The notes under the pieces were generated by a model, which ran no database searches, was not told where the DNA came from, and saw only the letters and a list, made by a program, of their open reading frames with translations. A stretch of DNA of 64,000 bases from Gracilaria domingensis (taxonomy: Eukaryota > Rhodophyta > Florideophyceae > Gracilariales > Gracilariaceae). The position numbers were made by a program, and so were the translations under genes. The stretch spans positions 176,931 to 240,930 of the forward strand of contig VCMS01000104.1 in assembly GCA_022539475.1 (NCBI GenBank), given 5' to 3'. This document shows, piece by piece, positions 50,247 through 61,472 of this stretch; within the stretch, counting starts at the first letter, position 1; every line of letters starts with the position of its first letter.

Positions 50247-52696
50247 CTCCAAGATTTTCTTTTTTGAATGAGGAAATCCAAACGATGTTGGGATTGAACC
50301 TAGTACCTTCGACCCATCCTTCCGGTCGAATTGAGAGATTGTTCGTTCTCATCAGAACTAAAAGCGGGCGAGAGTATCGAACAATCTCGGTCAATGTTAA
50401 ATGACACACCGAACTGGTTGGAGAACGCTTTGTACTGTGAGTAGCACATCACAGAGGATCTATTGGCGCATGTGTCAATGTGTAGACCACGAAATGTGTC
50501 ACATTGTCCTTGCTTCAGTTCTTGTTCCGTGGTGAACATAGACATTTACTAGTCTCTTTGATATCCCATACCGTGCAGAAATGCTGCGTTCGAAAGATAT
50601 ACCTCATCCAACTCGTGTAATGACATCTCATCTTCTACCATGTACGCTGTCTCCTCATCGACATCTTCATCGCTGTCAGATCTATCATTTTTACTAGACC
50701 ACACGAGATTGGCATCATCAACGGCATCAGTTTCTGCTGTCAGATCATCAACAATGTGGGAGAGATCTTCGAGAGCCAGGTAGGCAGAGGGTCTTTGACT
50801 CTTCATCTTATCGATAGCGTCTCTAATCTGTTGAGAGACTGAAACGTCTGCATGGAACACTGTGGTGCAAAACGTTGTGCTGCATGCTGTGCAGCACGGA
50901 CACTTACGAAAGTGCATACTTGCGCTCCAAACGGACTGTGGGCAAGCAGAAAAATTACGAACAAGTTAAGATTTGTGTGACTTGATTGATGGAAGCTAGA
51001 GATAGATAAGAAGTAGTAGCTCGACCGAAAAGTAAACTGTGATCGAACTACCAGCTTGACTACCTTTGTGAGACCTCCCACATTCTTCTAACATAATCTA
51101 TTGCTGCGAGTGTCTTGTCCGAACCAAATAATTCTCAACACAAACATAACAGCCCTTACTACCAGAGAGCCATCTTGAAGAAATCCTTTTGCCACGGCGT
51201 TCATTCCTCTTCCTTCGCCCGAATCCTCTCAGGTTTTTCCTGGCCTCTCCTCCATATTTGCTCCCGAGGCTGTGCAGAGCTTCATCAGTGGGATTCTGGG
51301 GCGTAGTAGAGACAGCAAATGCTTCTCCAGACTTCGGCTCACTAGTAAGAAGTGTAGCAATGCGACTGCGAGCTTCTTGAGACGTTACGGGAACAGGCTC
51401 TCTCAGAGACTGAGATATCTGAGGGGTATCCGCTGACATAACGAGTTGATCTTTGAGAAAATTATCTGTCCTATAGGCAGGATCTAACTCGTTCTGTAGC
51501 TGCCCCAGTCTGTGAGAGATTGACCTGAAGACGTCCAGCTGGCTCTTGTCTTGGTTTTCTCGCATTGATTGCGAGAGTCGCGTCGACTGCCAAAGAATCA
51601 GCGTGCGGTTTCTCTGTTCAGCGTTTAGGTAGTTGTCCACAAGCTTCTGCAGAATACTCTCATAAGAATCACCGACACGGTAGGCCTTCATATAGAACGA
51701 GAGAGCATCATCACAGAGTATCGCTTGGAGAGCTGCGGCTTTTTTTCGTCAGAAAGATGGCAAAGTCTAGTCATTGAGTCGTAGAAGTCAATAGCTCCTT
51801 AAAGGTCTTCGTCGAAACCACCGCCGTATGAACAACGGTTCTGACAAGCCTTTAACATACTGTTGAACCCATTCGGATATCTAGAAGATTTTGGGTCCGA
51901 CAGTTTATGAGCTTCTGTTGCACGTTTAGTTTAGAAATATGCAATGAGTTTTCACATAAATTTGGTAGCACATTCTGGAGAGTGGTGCGAGCGGCGCTTG
52001 AATGCTTTTCAAGTTCTTTTCATGGCTCGTTATCGCGGGGGCTCCTATCAGGCTGCTCAGATGAAACCTTGTTCTGGATTTGGCCAGGCGAATCATGATG
52101 ACATTCAGTTCCGTGTGAAGTCTGTCTACTGTGTTGAGCTTGACGATCATCAATATATTCTTGGGCGTGAGGATTGTTGACTTCTGGTTGACTTGGTGGA
52201 GTTTGGTTCCTTTCAACAGGTATATATCTTGACTGCTCAAGACAGTCTATGAGAGCTCTAGCGCGTCTGTAGCCCTGTTGTCTTCGGACCCATACACCGC
52301 CTTCATTTATTAAGTTAACACATCGCAATGCAGTAGCTGTTGCCATATGTACTATGGACTCCAGTCTGAAACGAGACATAAACTCATACCCTAGTACTTC
52401 ATTTCGCACTCCTGTGTCTTTCATGGCGTCCATAATATCCTTTGAGTACTGTTATAGCTCCTCCTTGTACGCTCTCCTCACTTCACTGTCTGCATTCAGA
52501 GGTGGGGGCTCGAGATCTCCAATCCTATCATATAAGGCTTGGTTGAATGTACGCAAAGCATCTGCATCGAGACCGTAGACATAGTTGCTAGGCACATTGA
52601 CTGTTGCCACTTCTTTCTCGTTCTGATTTCCTTCCGTTTCTGACATGTTACCTGATTTACTGTTAGAATTGTGGTCGACCTTAACACAGTTCTAAC
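50247..52696 (-). mobile_element. Internal region, unit 3
   Basis: Identical by eye to units 1 and 2. Gag pieces at 52646-52020 and 51691-51098, linker 50917-50549, protease 50545-50300. Confidence 0.88.
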
Positions 52697-53216
52697 TGTC
52701 GATACTCAGAACGGACGTTGTACACCACTACTGACTGTGGTGTGTAGTTCCTCGTAGTTCACACTCCAGCTCGCGGGCGTCTGTCGGACTGCTCCACCAA
52801 AGGTTGAACTCTCGCAGAGAAAGTTACCAATCGGTCTGCTGATAGAGTGGTTGGTACGGAATCTACCGATTCTACAGGCTGGTCTGCCTGCAGTTGAAAG
52901 ATGGCGTAGCGACGGCTTCCGAAGGTTGTTGGACGCAATTGTAATGTATTCGATATAATAGTTGACTACTCACTACTACTAGATAGATATTCTAGCTTTT
53001 GTTACATAATAGGCTAGTAACTCTAAAGCACATAATGAGTGGGTATGAGGCACTTCTACACATCTAAGTCACGCAGATGTGTAGATCATTGTAGCAACAA
53101 TGCACAAATTTTCAATGAATTTATTGCAAAGAAAAGAAGAATATAGATTGCATACTCACTCATAGTCCCAGATATTTCCCTCACTTTGTCTCTCACCCCA
53201 CTCGAAATATCTCACA
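52697..53216 (-). repeat. LTR 4 (right outer LTR)
   Basis: 520 bp. It matches the inner LTRs except at five positions in its last ~35 bases (for example CTCACA for CTTACA at the very end). The right edge at 53216 is exact: beyond it the sequence is the TSD and transposase text. Confidence 0.92.
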
Positions 53217-53221
53217 ATTTG

Positions 53222-53568
53222 ATCAACTACGGAATATATTGTGTTCTGGATATGAGCAGATTAGACGACTTAGTGCAGAAGAAATCGGCGAAGCAGAAAC
53301 AAAAACTCTGTCTGCGCTTGACCAAGCTTTGTTTCAGGAACGTCGTAGGCCTACCCCTGCTCAGTCTTCAATGTCGTTGAATGAACCGAATGTTCTTCGA
53401 TCTCTGCATCGAGGATTTTGTAATGGGTTTGGTCAAAACAACTCCAGGTCAGCACAACATAAATCCTCTTTGACTGTTTTGGTGCTCCGGGGCTTAAATC
53501 AAGAAAAGAAATATCCAAGAATGTTAACCAGTGTGAACGGGATTGCTGTCATAAGTTCTAGTGCTTGA
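53222..53568 (+). pseudogene. Continuation of the interrupted transposase gene
   Basis: If the array and one ATTTG are ignored, the frame of 42505-43786 continues here without shift: the G at 43786 pairs with AT at 53222 to give one codon. The text reads RNILCSGYEQIRRLSAEEIG, ETKTLSALDQALFQERRRPT and GFCNGFGQNNSRSAQHKS to a TGA at 53568. The following 100 codons stay open in the same frame but look less like protein. C-terminal zinc-finger residues expected of some transposases are not clear. Confidence 0.6.
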
Positions 53569-54203
53569 CCTCAATTGGCAGTCGTAGAGTGCAAGACTCA
53601 TCTTGGAGAATCGTTACTAGAATCTCGTGTTCTAGGCCATCAGTTGGCGCCGTCAAGATATATTTCAATTCATATTATTATGTCTCTCTTGTTAAGCTCT
53701 CAGAGCGATCTTTATCGTTTAGGCACTGTGAGAGACACAGGAAAGCAAACGCTCATGATGACTGCTTCTCCGCAGAGCAAAACTCTGCGCGTTCAATGCG
53801 TTCGATCGGAATGTCACAGCTCCCAGGGTGGGTGGTGTGGGTGCTTAAAAAGCCTAAAATAGAAGCAATTCTCGTATGGTTAGAACCGGTTGACGATGAA
53901 GCACAGCGGCAATGAAGAAGGATCTGCATTCCGTGTAGCGAACTACGAGAGTGTTCGTGAAAAAGTGTGAGAAATCGATGTCTCTCTTTTACTGAGAGGG
54001 CAGAGAGTGACTGCTTAAGAGCAGTCGGGTGACGCTGAATTGGGAAACGACTCGCTTTTCGAATGTTTCCCAATCTGGAACTCTACCCACGAGTGCGACC
54101 TGCAGTGTCTTGCAACTCGTGGGGTCGTACGTGGCCGTTCTGGCCGACAACCTACGCCGATCTACAACTGTAATGAAGCCAAAACTGGCTACACTCCTCT
54201 CTG
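53569..54203. other. Eroded sequence, no certain gene
   Basis: Short plus-strand frames may be the eroded end of the transposase gene; none has a motif. The junction with the minus-strand gypsy fragment lies here. Confidence 0.35.
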
Positions 54204-54461
54204 TCAAAGACCTAGATGCAAACGGGAGCTCTTAGCCAGCTTCTTGGGAGTGTTTTTGCGTTTCAGAAGACGTTGCAGCACGACCGGCACGTTCTGGTAG
54301 ATGCGACTGGGCGGTTCGAGCGTATCTTCTTCCGCTGATAGACTTTTCCAGCGCACTTGTACCTTGATGCCTTCATCTGCTTTCAACAGCTTTATGACCC
54401 AAGCGACTTCCATGCCAGTTTCCGAGGTCAGTACATGAGACATGATAGCCTCCTCGTCCAA
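54204..54461 (-). pseudogene. Gypsy chromodomain
   Basis: VQVRWKSLSAEEDTLEPPSR follows the chromodomain pattern V-x-V-R-W-K-G-L-x-x-x-x-D-T-W-E-P, with Leu for the second cage Trp. IYQNVPVVLQRLLKR is the final helix, then a basic tail with KKNTPKK-like residues. Confidence 0.7.
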
Positions 54462-54542
54462 GGATTTGTCGTGATAGATTCTGAGTCGACTTCCGTGTAT
54501 ATCATCTTTCTGTCCATTGCGAAGATTTTCAACCTGACAGAG

Positions 54543-55513
54543 TTAATCTGATACGGCCTTAAAAGTACGGCGTGGCTCACGCCGGCGTAGAGCTAACTTC
54601 TCTCCGGCGTGAAATTCATTGCGCGCCACGAGCACAAAATATCCTTCAACAAAGTTGGGTAGAACGCCAGACTCCGTCCTCCTTCGCGACTTCTCCCTGT
54701 TCTTCTGCGAACGGTCTTGTACCAATGAGTGGCGAGCTGCGTAATGGTCTTGGAGCTTCCGAATGTTTATGGCACGTTCGCGAACGACTTCTGACACTTC
54801 TATAGTTTCTCGTGATGCGGAACGAAAAAACGAGGCGATCGGCGGTGTGGGTTCCATTCCAAAAAATGCCGTTACAGGAGCGAGGTTCATTCGGTGAGAG
54901 AAAACGGCGTCATTCACTGCATTTTGCACGACGGGAAGTAAATCCGGCCATTCGATAAAATCCATTTGCAGTTCAGACGTCAGCGCTTGGAAGGTTTGCA
55001 AAACTTCACGACCAAGTCATTCCACTGCGCCATTGCTCCACGGAGTGTATGGGAGCGTGAAGTGATGTATGACAGGCAATGACCGGGAAAAAATGCGAAT
55101 GGTTTCATTCCTGAAATGCGTGGGTCCATCCGACATGAGCCCATTCGGTACGGCAAATGTGGCACTCCAGTTGACCAGAGCGTCTGCAGTGTGCTCTGCA
55201 GAGGTAAATGCGCAAGAAAAAAACATTTATAGAGCGAATGGTCGTCACGGAGCATCAAGTATACTTCGCGCCGGAGTTGGTTGGGCTTATCTCCAAGAAA
55301 TCGAACTGCAACAGATAATTTGGGCCTGTTCCATGCACGGCGGGGCCAAAAGGTCGAGGAACGTTCTGTCCTACTGTAGTAGAGATACAGTGTATGCAGG
55401 CGTTGAAAGAGAGTGTGCACGTCGTTCTCGAGCGTTTTCCAGGTGTAATGCTTCTTGATAGTTCTTTCGGTTGCTGTGCTTCCTCTGTGTCCTGCGGGCT
55501 CTGTATGTGCCAT
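54543..55513 (-). pseudogene. Gypsy integrase
   Basis: GLMSDGPTHFRNE holds the second catalytic Asp, and LPYTPWSNGAVERLGREVL the Glu. After a -1 frame change near 55010 comes TFQALTSELQMDFIEWPDLL and VVQNAVNDAVFSHRMNLAPV, the post-core helices, then a basic stretch (DRSQKNREKSRRR). The N-terminal zinc domain region is scrambled over 55255-55500. A TGA/TAG-rich zone separates it from RNase H. Confidence 0.78.
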
Positions 55514-55945
55514 GACGCATAACCGCAGCAGGAGTTAGTCGCATGGTTCCGGGATCCACATTGCTCCAGATTTGTTCGTCCAAAGATCATTCTTCTTCTC
55601 GGAACCATCAGGACGAGAATGTTCGTGGGCGGCTTGCTGGGTGCCATTTTCCTCTGCTCTGGGGCTGCAGAAATCCTCGCTGGCGGTAGTTGGAAGCTCT
55701 GGACCTTTCTTAATTCGGCGCACGGTTGGAGGGGCTGCCCAGCTTGCGAGTAGGTCCGTCCAAACATTTCCCAATCAGTTGATGTGAAAACAAATGTAGT
55801 TGTAAGTGCTGATTCGAACTGCCGAGCGCAAAACTTTGCAAACGGAGAGCATTCTGAGGTCCGGGATGATGAGAAGCGCGTCAAATAAGAAAACGAGGTT
55901 GTTGTGATCTGTGTAAAGATTAAATCCTGCGGTGATGGCGACCAT

Positions 55946-56245
55946 CTAGTGCATACGTTCCAGAGTGGTGAGAATGGCAAATGCTTCTTTCTCCATGGTG
56001 GACCACCCAAGCTGTGTCGTGTTGAATAGAGCTGAACAGAAAGCCAGCGGTGTGTGTCTCTGTTCTTGATGGGGCTTGGGAAGGTCTTCGGGTGGGACGA
56101 GAGTGAATATACAAGACCAAATGTTGTCTGACGCATCTGTGTAAAGACACAAGCGCTGGTTTTCGTCCCTGTGAGCGAGTGTCACAAAACCACTATGTGC
56201 GGTAAAACATATGATAGAAAACCTTCTGACCAAAACGATTGCCAT
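55946..56245 (-). pseudogene. Gypsy RNase H
   Basis: RLCLYTDASDNIWSCIFTLV has the first Asp. HQEQRHTPLAFCSALFNTTQ and LGWSTMEKEAFAILTTLERM carry the Glu. The domain start is cut at 56245, where unrelated DNA begins. Confidence 0.85.
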
Positions 56246-57830
56246 AATTTGATGCCAAAGAGTATCTTTATGTTAAATATGCCTTCACGTTTTTAGAACA
56301 GAAAAGGCACTGGAAACTTACGCCATAAAAGTATCGCATTATATCGCTATTTTCGCCCAAAAAGCACTTTTTTCGCTTCTAAATGTGACGTAAACTTTTT
56401 AATAGGTAACTGCTTAAGCTAACGTTTAATCATTCTATGTCAATGTTCTTAAGAAGTACATACTGCGTCAAAATCGTGTTCAGCTCACTACGCAGCGCGA
56501 AGTTTACGGCCCATAGTTGTTTTGCTATAACAACTTAAGTTAAATCTTGGAACAATGAGAAGGTCAGAAAGAAGTTGAAGATTCAAGTTAGAGGAGCGCG
56601 GAAAGCAGCAAAAGTTTAAGGCTACTGCCAAAAAAACCATTTTGCGCCAATCAGTGACTGTAAAATACATTAAAAGTTTTGAAATGTGTTGCAATTTGCA
56701 GCATGAAACATTACAGTACACTAGTGTGTGCGGACGAGATGTACATGTATTGTGGACGACATTTTGGGTGAATATGGCACGGGTGGTGACAAACCCAACC
56801 GGACGCAGAAATGCCAGGGGGTATACCAGTCGTAAGCGACAAACGTAATGCTCTTAGTCACGAAAAGCGGAGGTAATCACACAGAATCAGTGAAGGTAAT
56901 GGGACGTGGACAGGAATAATCCACGGTTCCACGGCGACAGCGTGAAGAAGGGAACAAGGAACCCTGACCCAGGCCCACGAAGACCGAAATGGGATGAGGC
57001 TGGAGCGCTCGAGACGCCAGTGTGCAAGAGGAGCCCAAGAAAGGGCAGCACAGACCGTCGCGGTAGGCTTAAAGCCCGTAGCGGAAGACCGAACCGCTAG
57101 CAATGAAGGTGAGTATTCTATTGAGGTTGATAGCAGGGAGGAGCGGACCGCTCTGAAGGATGGTGAGGAATGCCAATGGAAATTATGTGTGAAGTGTCGA
57201 GGTCTGCCCCCAAATGCAAAGACGGTGAAACCGTCTTTGCGGGGGTTTATATACAGAAATTTTGCGTTGAATAATCTCCGCTTAAGCATAGTGTATCGAG
57301 GGCACGTCTATACTGCCGTTGAAACAATTCGGCTAGTATTGGAACACCAGATGCTTCTGATTGGCAGTAGATACTATTGCAAGCTTTGACCGCTTGGTGC
57401 GCGCTCGAGGTATCTGTGCGAGTGAGGCCTTTCTTATAGACAAAGCTTACCCTATCCCGAGACGAATTGACCCAGTCTCACTTCCTTTCGTTCCAGTAAT
57501 TACTCGTTGATGTCTGCTCGAATTCCTTCCCACGTTACTATTTGTTGACTCATAGGGAACGTCATGTTGTCATATTGCATGTCAACGACAATTTGATTTC
57601 TTCTCAATACATCAGCAGTCGACAGCTAATTAATTTTCTTGTCGTTCCACCATTTTTTCAAACTAATTTATACTCAGGTTGCTTGCCACGTCACGTCTTA
57701 CGATTGAAATTCGATAGCGTGACAAGCGCGCATATGTGCGCTATCGTGATCTTGCACATAAGACCATCTCTTGTTTCGCGTTGCGCTTCTTTCTGGCACT
57801 CCGCTGCCAGCTTCTCCAACCGTTCTCATC
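56246..57830. other. No certain gene; leader-like motif and a strong hairpin
   Basis: TGGTGACAAACCCAACC at 56782 resembles 36849. Around 56906-57389 a plus-strand frame of 131 codons (EGEYSIEVDSREERTALKDG) is open but has no known motif. A perfect 10-bp stem hairpin lies at 57216-57240. AT-rich elsewhere. Confidence 0.35.
57216..57240. repeat. Perfect hairpin, 10-bp stem
   Basis: GCAAAGACGG - TGAAA - CCGTCTTTGC, followed by GGGGG and an AT-rich TTTATATAC. It could be an RNA structure at an element end; no function is known. Confidence 0.7.
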
Positions 57831-58085
57831 ATGTCCAGCCCCCCAACTTTCGTCTTAGATGTCGAGGCCGTGGAAGCCACCCTCAATGATGAAATCATCG
57901 AAATGCTCCTCGACTGCACCGCCGAGTACCGCATGGGTTATATGGACGGATTCCGCGACGCTGATGCACGCATTCCCACAGCGCTACAGGAGCTTATCTT
58001 CACTGCCGAGGTGACCAACACGGGCTCGGTGCCCACTCCACGCTTTGTTCTGAATGAGACGCGCTCCGCGCCTCGCTCCCAGTAG
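57831..58085 (+). CDS. Small acidic hypothetical protein, 84 aa
   Basis: The ATG at 57831 in CATCATGTCC context opens 84 codons ending in TAG. The product begins MSSPPTFVLDVEAVEATLND and has two helical stretches (EIIEMLLDCTAEYRMGYMDG, ALQELIFTAEVT). It has balanced composition and acidic charge, and looks like real protein. No membrane segment, signal peptide or known domain. Nearby DNA is free of retroelement text, so it may be a small host gene or part of a DNA transposon. I do not recognise it. Confidence 0.45.
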   Translation: MSSPPTFVLDVEAVEATLNDEIIEMLLDCTAEYRMGYMDGFRDADARIPTALQELIFTAEVTNTGSVPTPRFVLNETRSAPRSQ

Positions 58086-60060
58086 AGTTGAGATGGCTGT
58101 TACTGCGCTTCTAGCTGAAGAAGAGAGTTGTTTTATTCTTAAGTCACCATCTTCACCTCCTTGTACTGCATTTGTGTTCTTGCTTCGCGGCCTTTGCGGG
58201 CTTCACATGTACATCTCCGAAGATGTCGAAACATCTCGAAATGTCGATGGTATTCTTTCGAAAAAATGAAAACGTCCGTTGCAATGTTCGTGAACGCTTC
58301 TAGGTCCAGAACGTAGCATACCTTACTTGAACGCATTTTTCGTGACTGGAGTACCCCATTTTAAAAGCGAGGTATTTTATGAATAAGAGTATGCTGTACT
58401 CAACACAGGTATATAGCGATGAAGTTTCATCTGAAACCGGTATATACCGCGTTTTCAGGTGCAGAACTTCCAGTTTTACCACATTGATACTGTAATTCTG
58501 GTCAAATTCTCTACTTGCTCTACGACAATACTGTCTTTGTATTTCACTTTGAACACTAAGATGATCTTGCTTGTAAAATTGAAGACGTTCCAATGTAAGA
58601 ATATTCCAGGAAAGTGAACTCTTCCGCAAATCAAAAGGGATTCCCCTCAGCTGGAGTAACAAGGCGGTCAAATGTGTTCCAGAATAAGGCCAGTGTAAAC
58701 TGTCAGCGTCTCTGAATTTACTGTAAAAGCTACTGAAATACTGCAATAATATTTGATAAGAGCGCTTGACAGTCAAATCTAGTTCTTACGCCATTTCTCG
58801 CTCTTCCCAGTACGCCTAGAAACTTACAAACACGTGGATTTGAGTTAATTTATTGAAGGCAGTGAGCACTGTACGAATATTATCTTTAGTGTATTTAGGT
58901 GTTTTCTGACACACTTTCTTATTTGACAGGAAATAGAAATGAATTTTCCATTTAATCTTTTCCCGCATCTCCCAGGGAGATGCCGGAAAAAGCACTTTGT
59001 GCAAATGAGTGAAATAATAAAGCACGAGTTTCTAACATGGCGTGTGATACGTCCTGAACAAGGGGCATATTACTGTGTTCGCTCCGAGTCTATAATAAAT
59101 AATCTTGTCACGATGTCCACGTTTTGAACGTGAGATACTGGTATACATAGCGCATGATAGACTTACAGGTACGTTCCATGTCATAACGGTGATAACAAGT
59201 TGAAAATGTTAACTTGTTGAAAAAACGCAAAATGTATTATGGCATAAACTCTGTCGTCGTTATGACAATTGGCTTAGTTTTGATGTAACGCTAAAGGTCT
59301 AGAGCTACTGTATTGAGGCATCCAAAAAGTAGTCAGAAAGTGTAACCACAAAAAGTTTTTACGGCAGTGTAAGTCAGGAAGAACAGGCTGTTTGAGCAGA
59401 AATATCACTTCGTATTATGCCATAAAAAATTTTTCCTCAACACATTTTTTATATTTCTACTGCTATATTACTATTACACGTTGTATTCTTCAACGTTACG
59501 AATGAATAGTTTTGCTTAGACTTTCTATCTCTCTTTTTATGGCAACATGAAGGTTTTACGAAATCTTCTCTACTAAAAGGCGAAATCTGAGACACGAATG
59601 CTCCGGGTGACGCAGAATTCTAACAAAGCTTACAATGTGAATAACTTTGGTCACAAGGCAGAACTACTTTAATGTAATACATTTTTTGTACTGTTAGAGC
59701 AATGCCCAGTAATGTACACACGCCATTAAATTTAATGTGACGAATCCATTTTATATTTAGCGCTCAATGTAAAGAGTGCAAGTGTTGCCATTTCCCGCAT
59801 TACTGGGAGATTGCAATAAGGTTTTCTTTATTTGAGAGTTCTACGCACCCTTTCTCTATTGCACAGTGTTTTACGTTTTCATGTGCTAGAGGCATGTTTT
59901 TATATTGGTTACAAAAGGCGATTTTGTCGTAAACATGCTACTATTCCATGTCCTCCTGACGAGGGTTAACTTTAAATACAGCAATTAAAGAGGAAACCAA
60001 GCTCTACAAGATGCATTGGTTTTTTGCGCCTGCGGAACGCAGCAAAGAAATGGCGCTTGG
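58086..60060. other. AT-rich region, no gene seen
   Basis: A 158-codon minus-strand frame at 58300-58776 has no motif and is doubtful. A short perfect palindrome, GCATCTCCC-A-GGGAGATGC, lies at 58965-58983. ATTATGGCATAA near 59233 and ATTATGCCATAA near 59415 are inverted copies. GAGGGTTAA at 59961-59969 with CTATTCCATGTCC before it is a right-hand end of the same type as the MITE below; its left partner was not found. Confidence 0.4.
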
Positions 60061-60886
60061 TTAACCCTTGTCCACAATACATGGAATACCTGTATTTTAC
60101 AGGTTTTCATTTCACTACAGCAACAATATTTCCATATCAATACGCTTGTTTGATTGTGAGCAAGTAGCTGACGATGAGTTCTTTAATTTGCTCTTGGTTG
60201 TAAGGGAATTGCATCTACAGTCTGCAAGCTATATTCTGAAAAAGATATGTGAAAAATGATGCAAAAACTGGCGGAAGTCTATGGTATTCCATGTTGCTGC
60301 GCATACTATAGAGATAGATCAAATTGCTGTATGAATCATTTCTAGAAAAAAACAACCTTTTTTAATATGCACAGCGACAAGTAAAGGTATGATTCGAGAC
60401 AAACAGAGAACGTCATAGTGAATAAATACACATAGGCTTACGGCTAACACTAAGGTGAATGTAGTTATGGATTTGAAACTGAGTATGAAGAGCACTTTTG
60501 TTTCGAGCAACAACTTTTGCTTTAATCACCGCGTTACATCGTAAATTGTTTCTTTTCTATTAAAAGAATATCAAGCCCGCATAGTTTTCGTAACACGCTC
60601 AAAGATGTGCTTATAATATGCAACAGCTCTACTCTTAAAACGGCGGTTGCATCGAGCAGACAACGCCTGTTGAAGGGTTGCTGAAGTTTGCCAGCAAGGC
60701 ATGTTGGCTACATGAATTAGAATTTTGGATGTTTTTATGTAACATTTATAATGGAAGTCTTGGAATATCCTTGGTATTCGAGGAACTTCAGACAACGAAG
60801 CGTTGACTTCCATGTGGTCGACAAGGGTTAAAGTAGCGTTTTTCAAGAATTCTCTACCTATTCCATGTCCTTCTGAAAAGGGTTAA
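60061..60886. mobile_element. piggyBac-type MITE with TTAA target duplication
   Basis: The element starts TTAACCCTTGTCCACAATAC then ATGGAATA at 60061, and ends TATTCCATGTCCTTCTGAAA then AGGGTTAA at 60886. The ends are inverted repeats (CCCTT...CATGGAATA) bounded by TTAA. No transposase inside, about 0.8 kb. A second right-hand end of the same family lies at 59940-59969. It was probably moved by a piggyBac transposase like the decayed one at 61.5-63.5 kb. Confidence 0.75.
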
Positions 60887-60950
60887 GGTTGCTGATAGCG
60901 ATGCTCTAACGCGGTTTTGCCGGTATATAGTGTCCATCCGACCGGCTCTC

Positions 60951-60990
60951 CGGCCTCATACTAGGCCGCTTTGGCCTCATATGAGGCCAA
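60951..60990. repeat. Adjacent GGCC-type palindromes
   Basis: TTGGCCTCATATGAGGCCAA at 60971-60990 is a perfect 20-bp palindrome. CGGCCTCATACTAGGCCG at 60951-60968 is a diverged copy with 6-bp arms. They lie between the MITE and the piggyBac transposase gene. Confidence 0.8.
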
Positions 60991-61472
60991 AAAGCCGAAG
61001 TAGATTTGTGTAGAATTTTGTTTATTTCAAGTGCACGATTCAAAATTTTAATTGTTTAAACAGCAGTTTGAACCACTCTTCTCGTTCTTTCATTCAAATT
61101 CTTAAACGTGACGCCTACGTAGTCAGTTTAAACGTGCATGAGTGGTCAACAGACTACAAAAGAGCATTAAAAACCCAAGTTAGAACTCGCTGAGTTCACA
61201 TTTAAACTCAAAAACTGCTTCGGCAGCTCGACTTATTCAAAATCGCTTTACTTTAAGAACGCATAAGCGCCCATCTAAATGGCAAACAGAACATGGTGAC
61301 ATTTGTCAAGGGGGTAGTTTCGTTAGAGAGTAAAAGTGCATCTTGCAAGTCAAAAACGCAGAGTGATTAAGTAGGTGGCTATAGGAAATCGAACTTATGT
61401 TTTGTTTACTTTTCAACGTACTCATATACTAACTTTAATCGAATGTTGACATCAGCCTTCATACCATGTTGA
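60991..61472. other. No gene seen
   Basis: AT-rich spacer between the palindromes and the C-terminal end of the piggyBac transposase gene. Confidence 0.5.

Larger units (their letters stand above)
43782..53221. mobile_element. Tandem array of three copia-derived units (four LTRs) with one TSD
   Basis: Structure: ATTTG - LTR - internal - LTR - internal - LTR - internal - LTR - ATTTG, with a 2970-bp period (520-bp LTR + 2450-bp internal). The units look identical by eye. Coding strand is minus. The ATTTG copies at 43782-43786 and 53217-53221 are a 5-bp target site duplication, so the array descends from a single insertion. Each internal region encodes only gag and a truncated protease, no integrase or RT, so the element depended on a full-length relative such as copia A. 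Confidence 0.92.
54204..56245 (-). mobile_element. Ty3/gypsy fragment: RNase H, integrase, chromodomain
   Basis: Minus-strand order RNase H (56245-55946), a damaged zone, integrase (about 55500-54543) and chromodomain (54461-54204). RT and everything upstream are missing; the text begins sharply at about 56245. It is a different family from the chromovirus at 15.6 kb: its chromodomain lies close to the integrase, as usual. Confidence 0.8.

Noticed and set aside
58300-58776. 158-codon minus-strand frame
   Set aside because: AT-rich, no motif, starts and ends in non-coding-like DNA. Kept only as a note.
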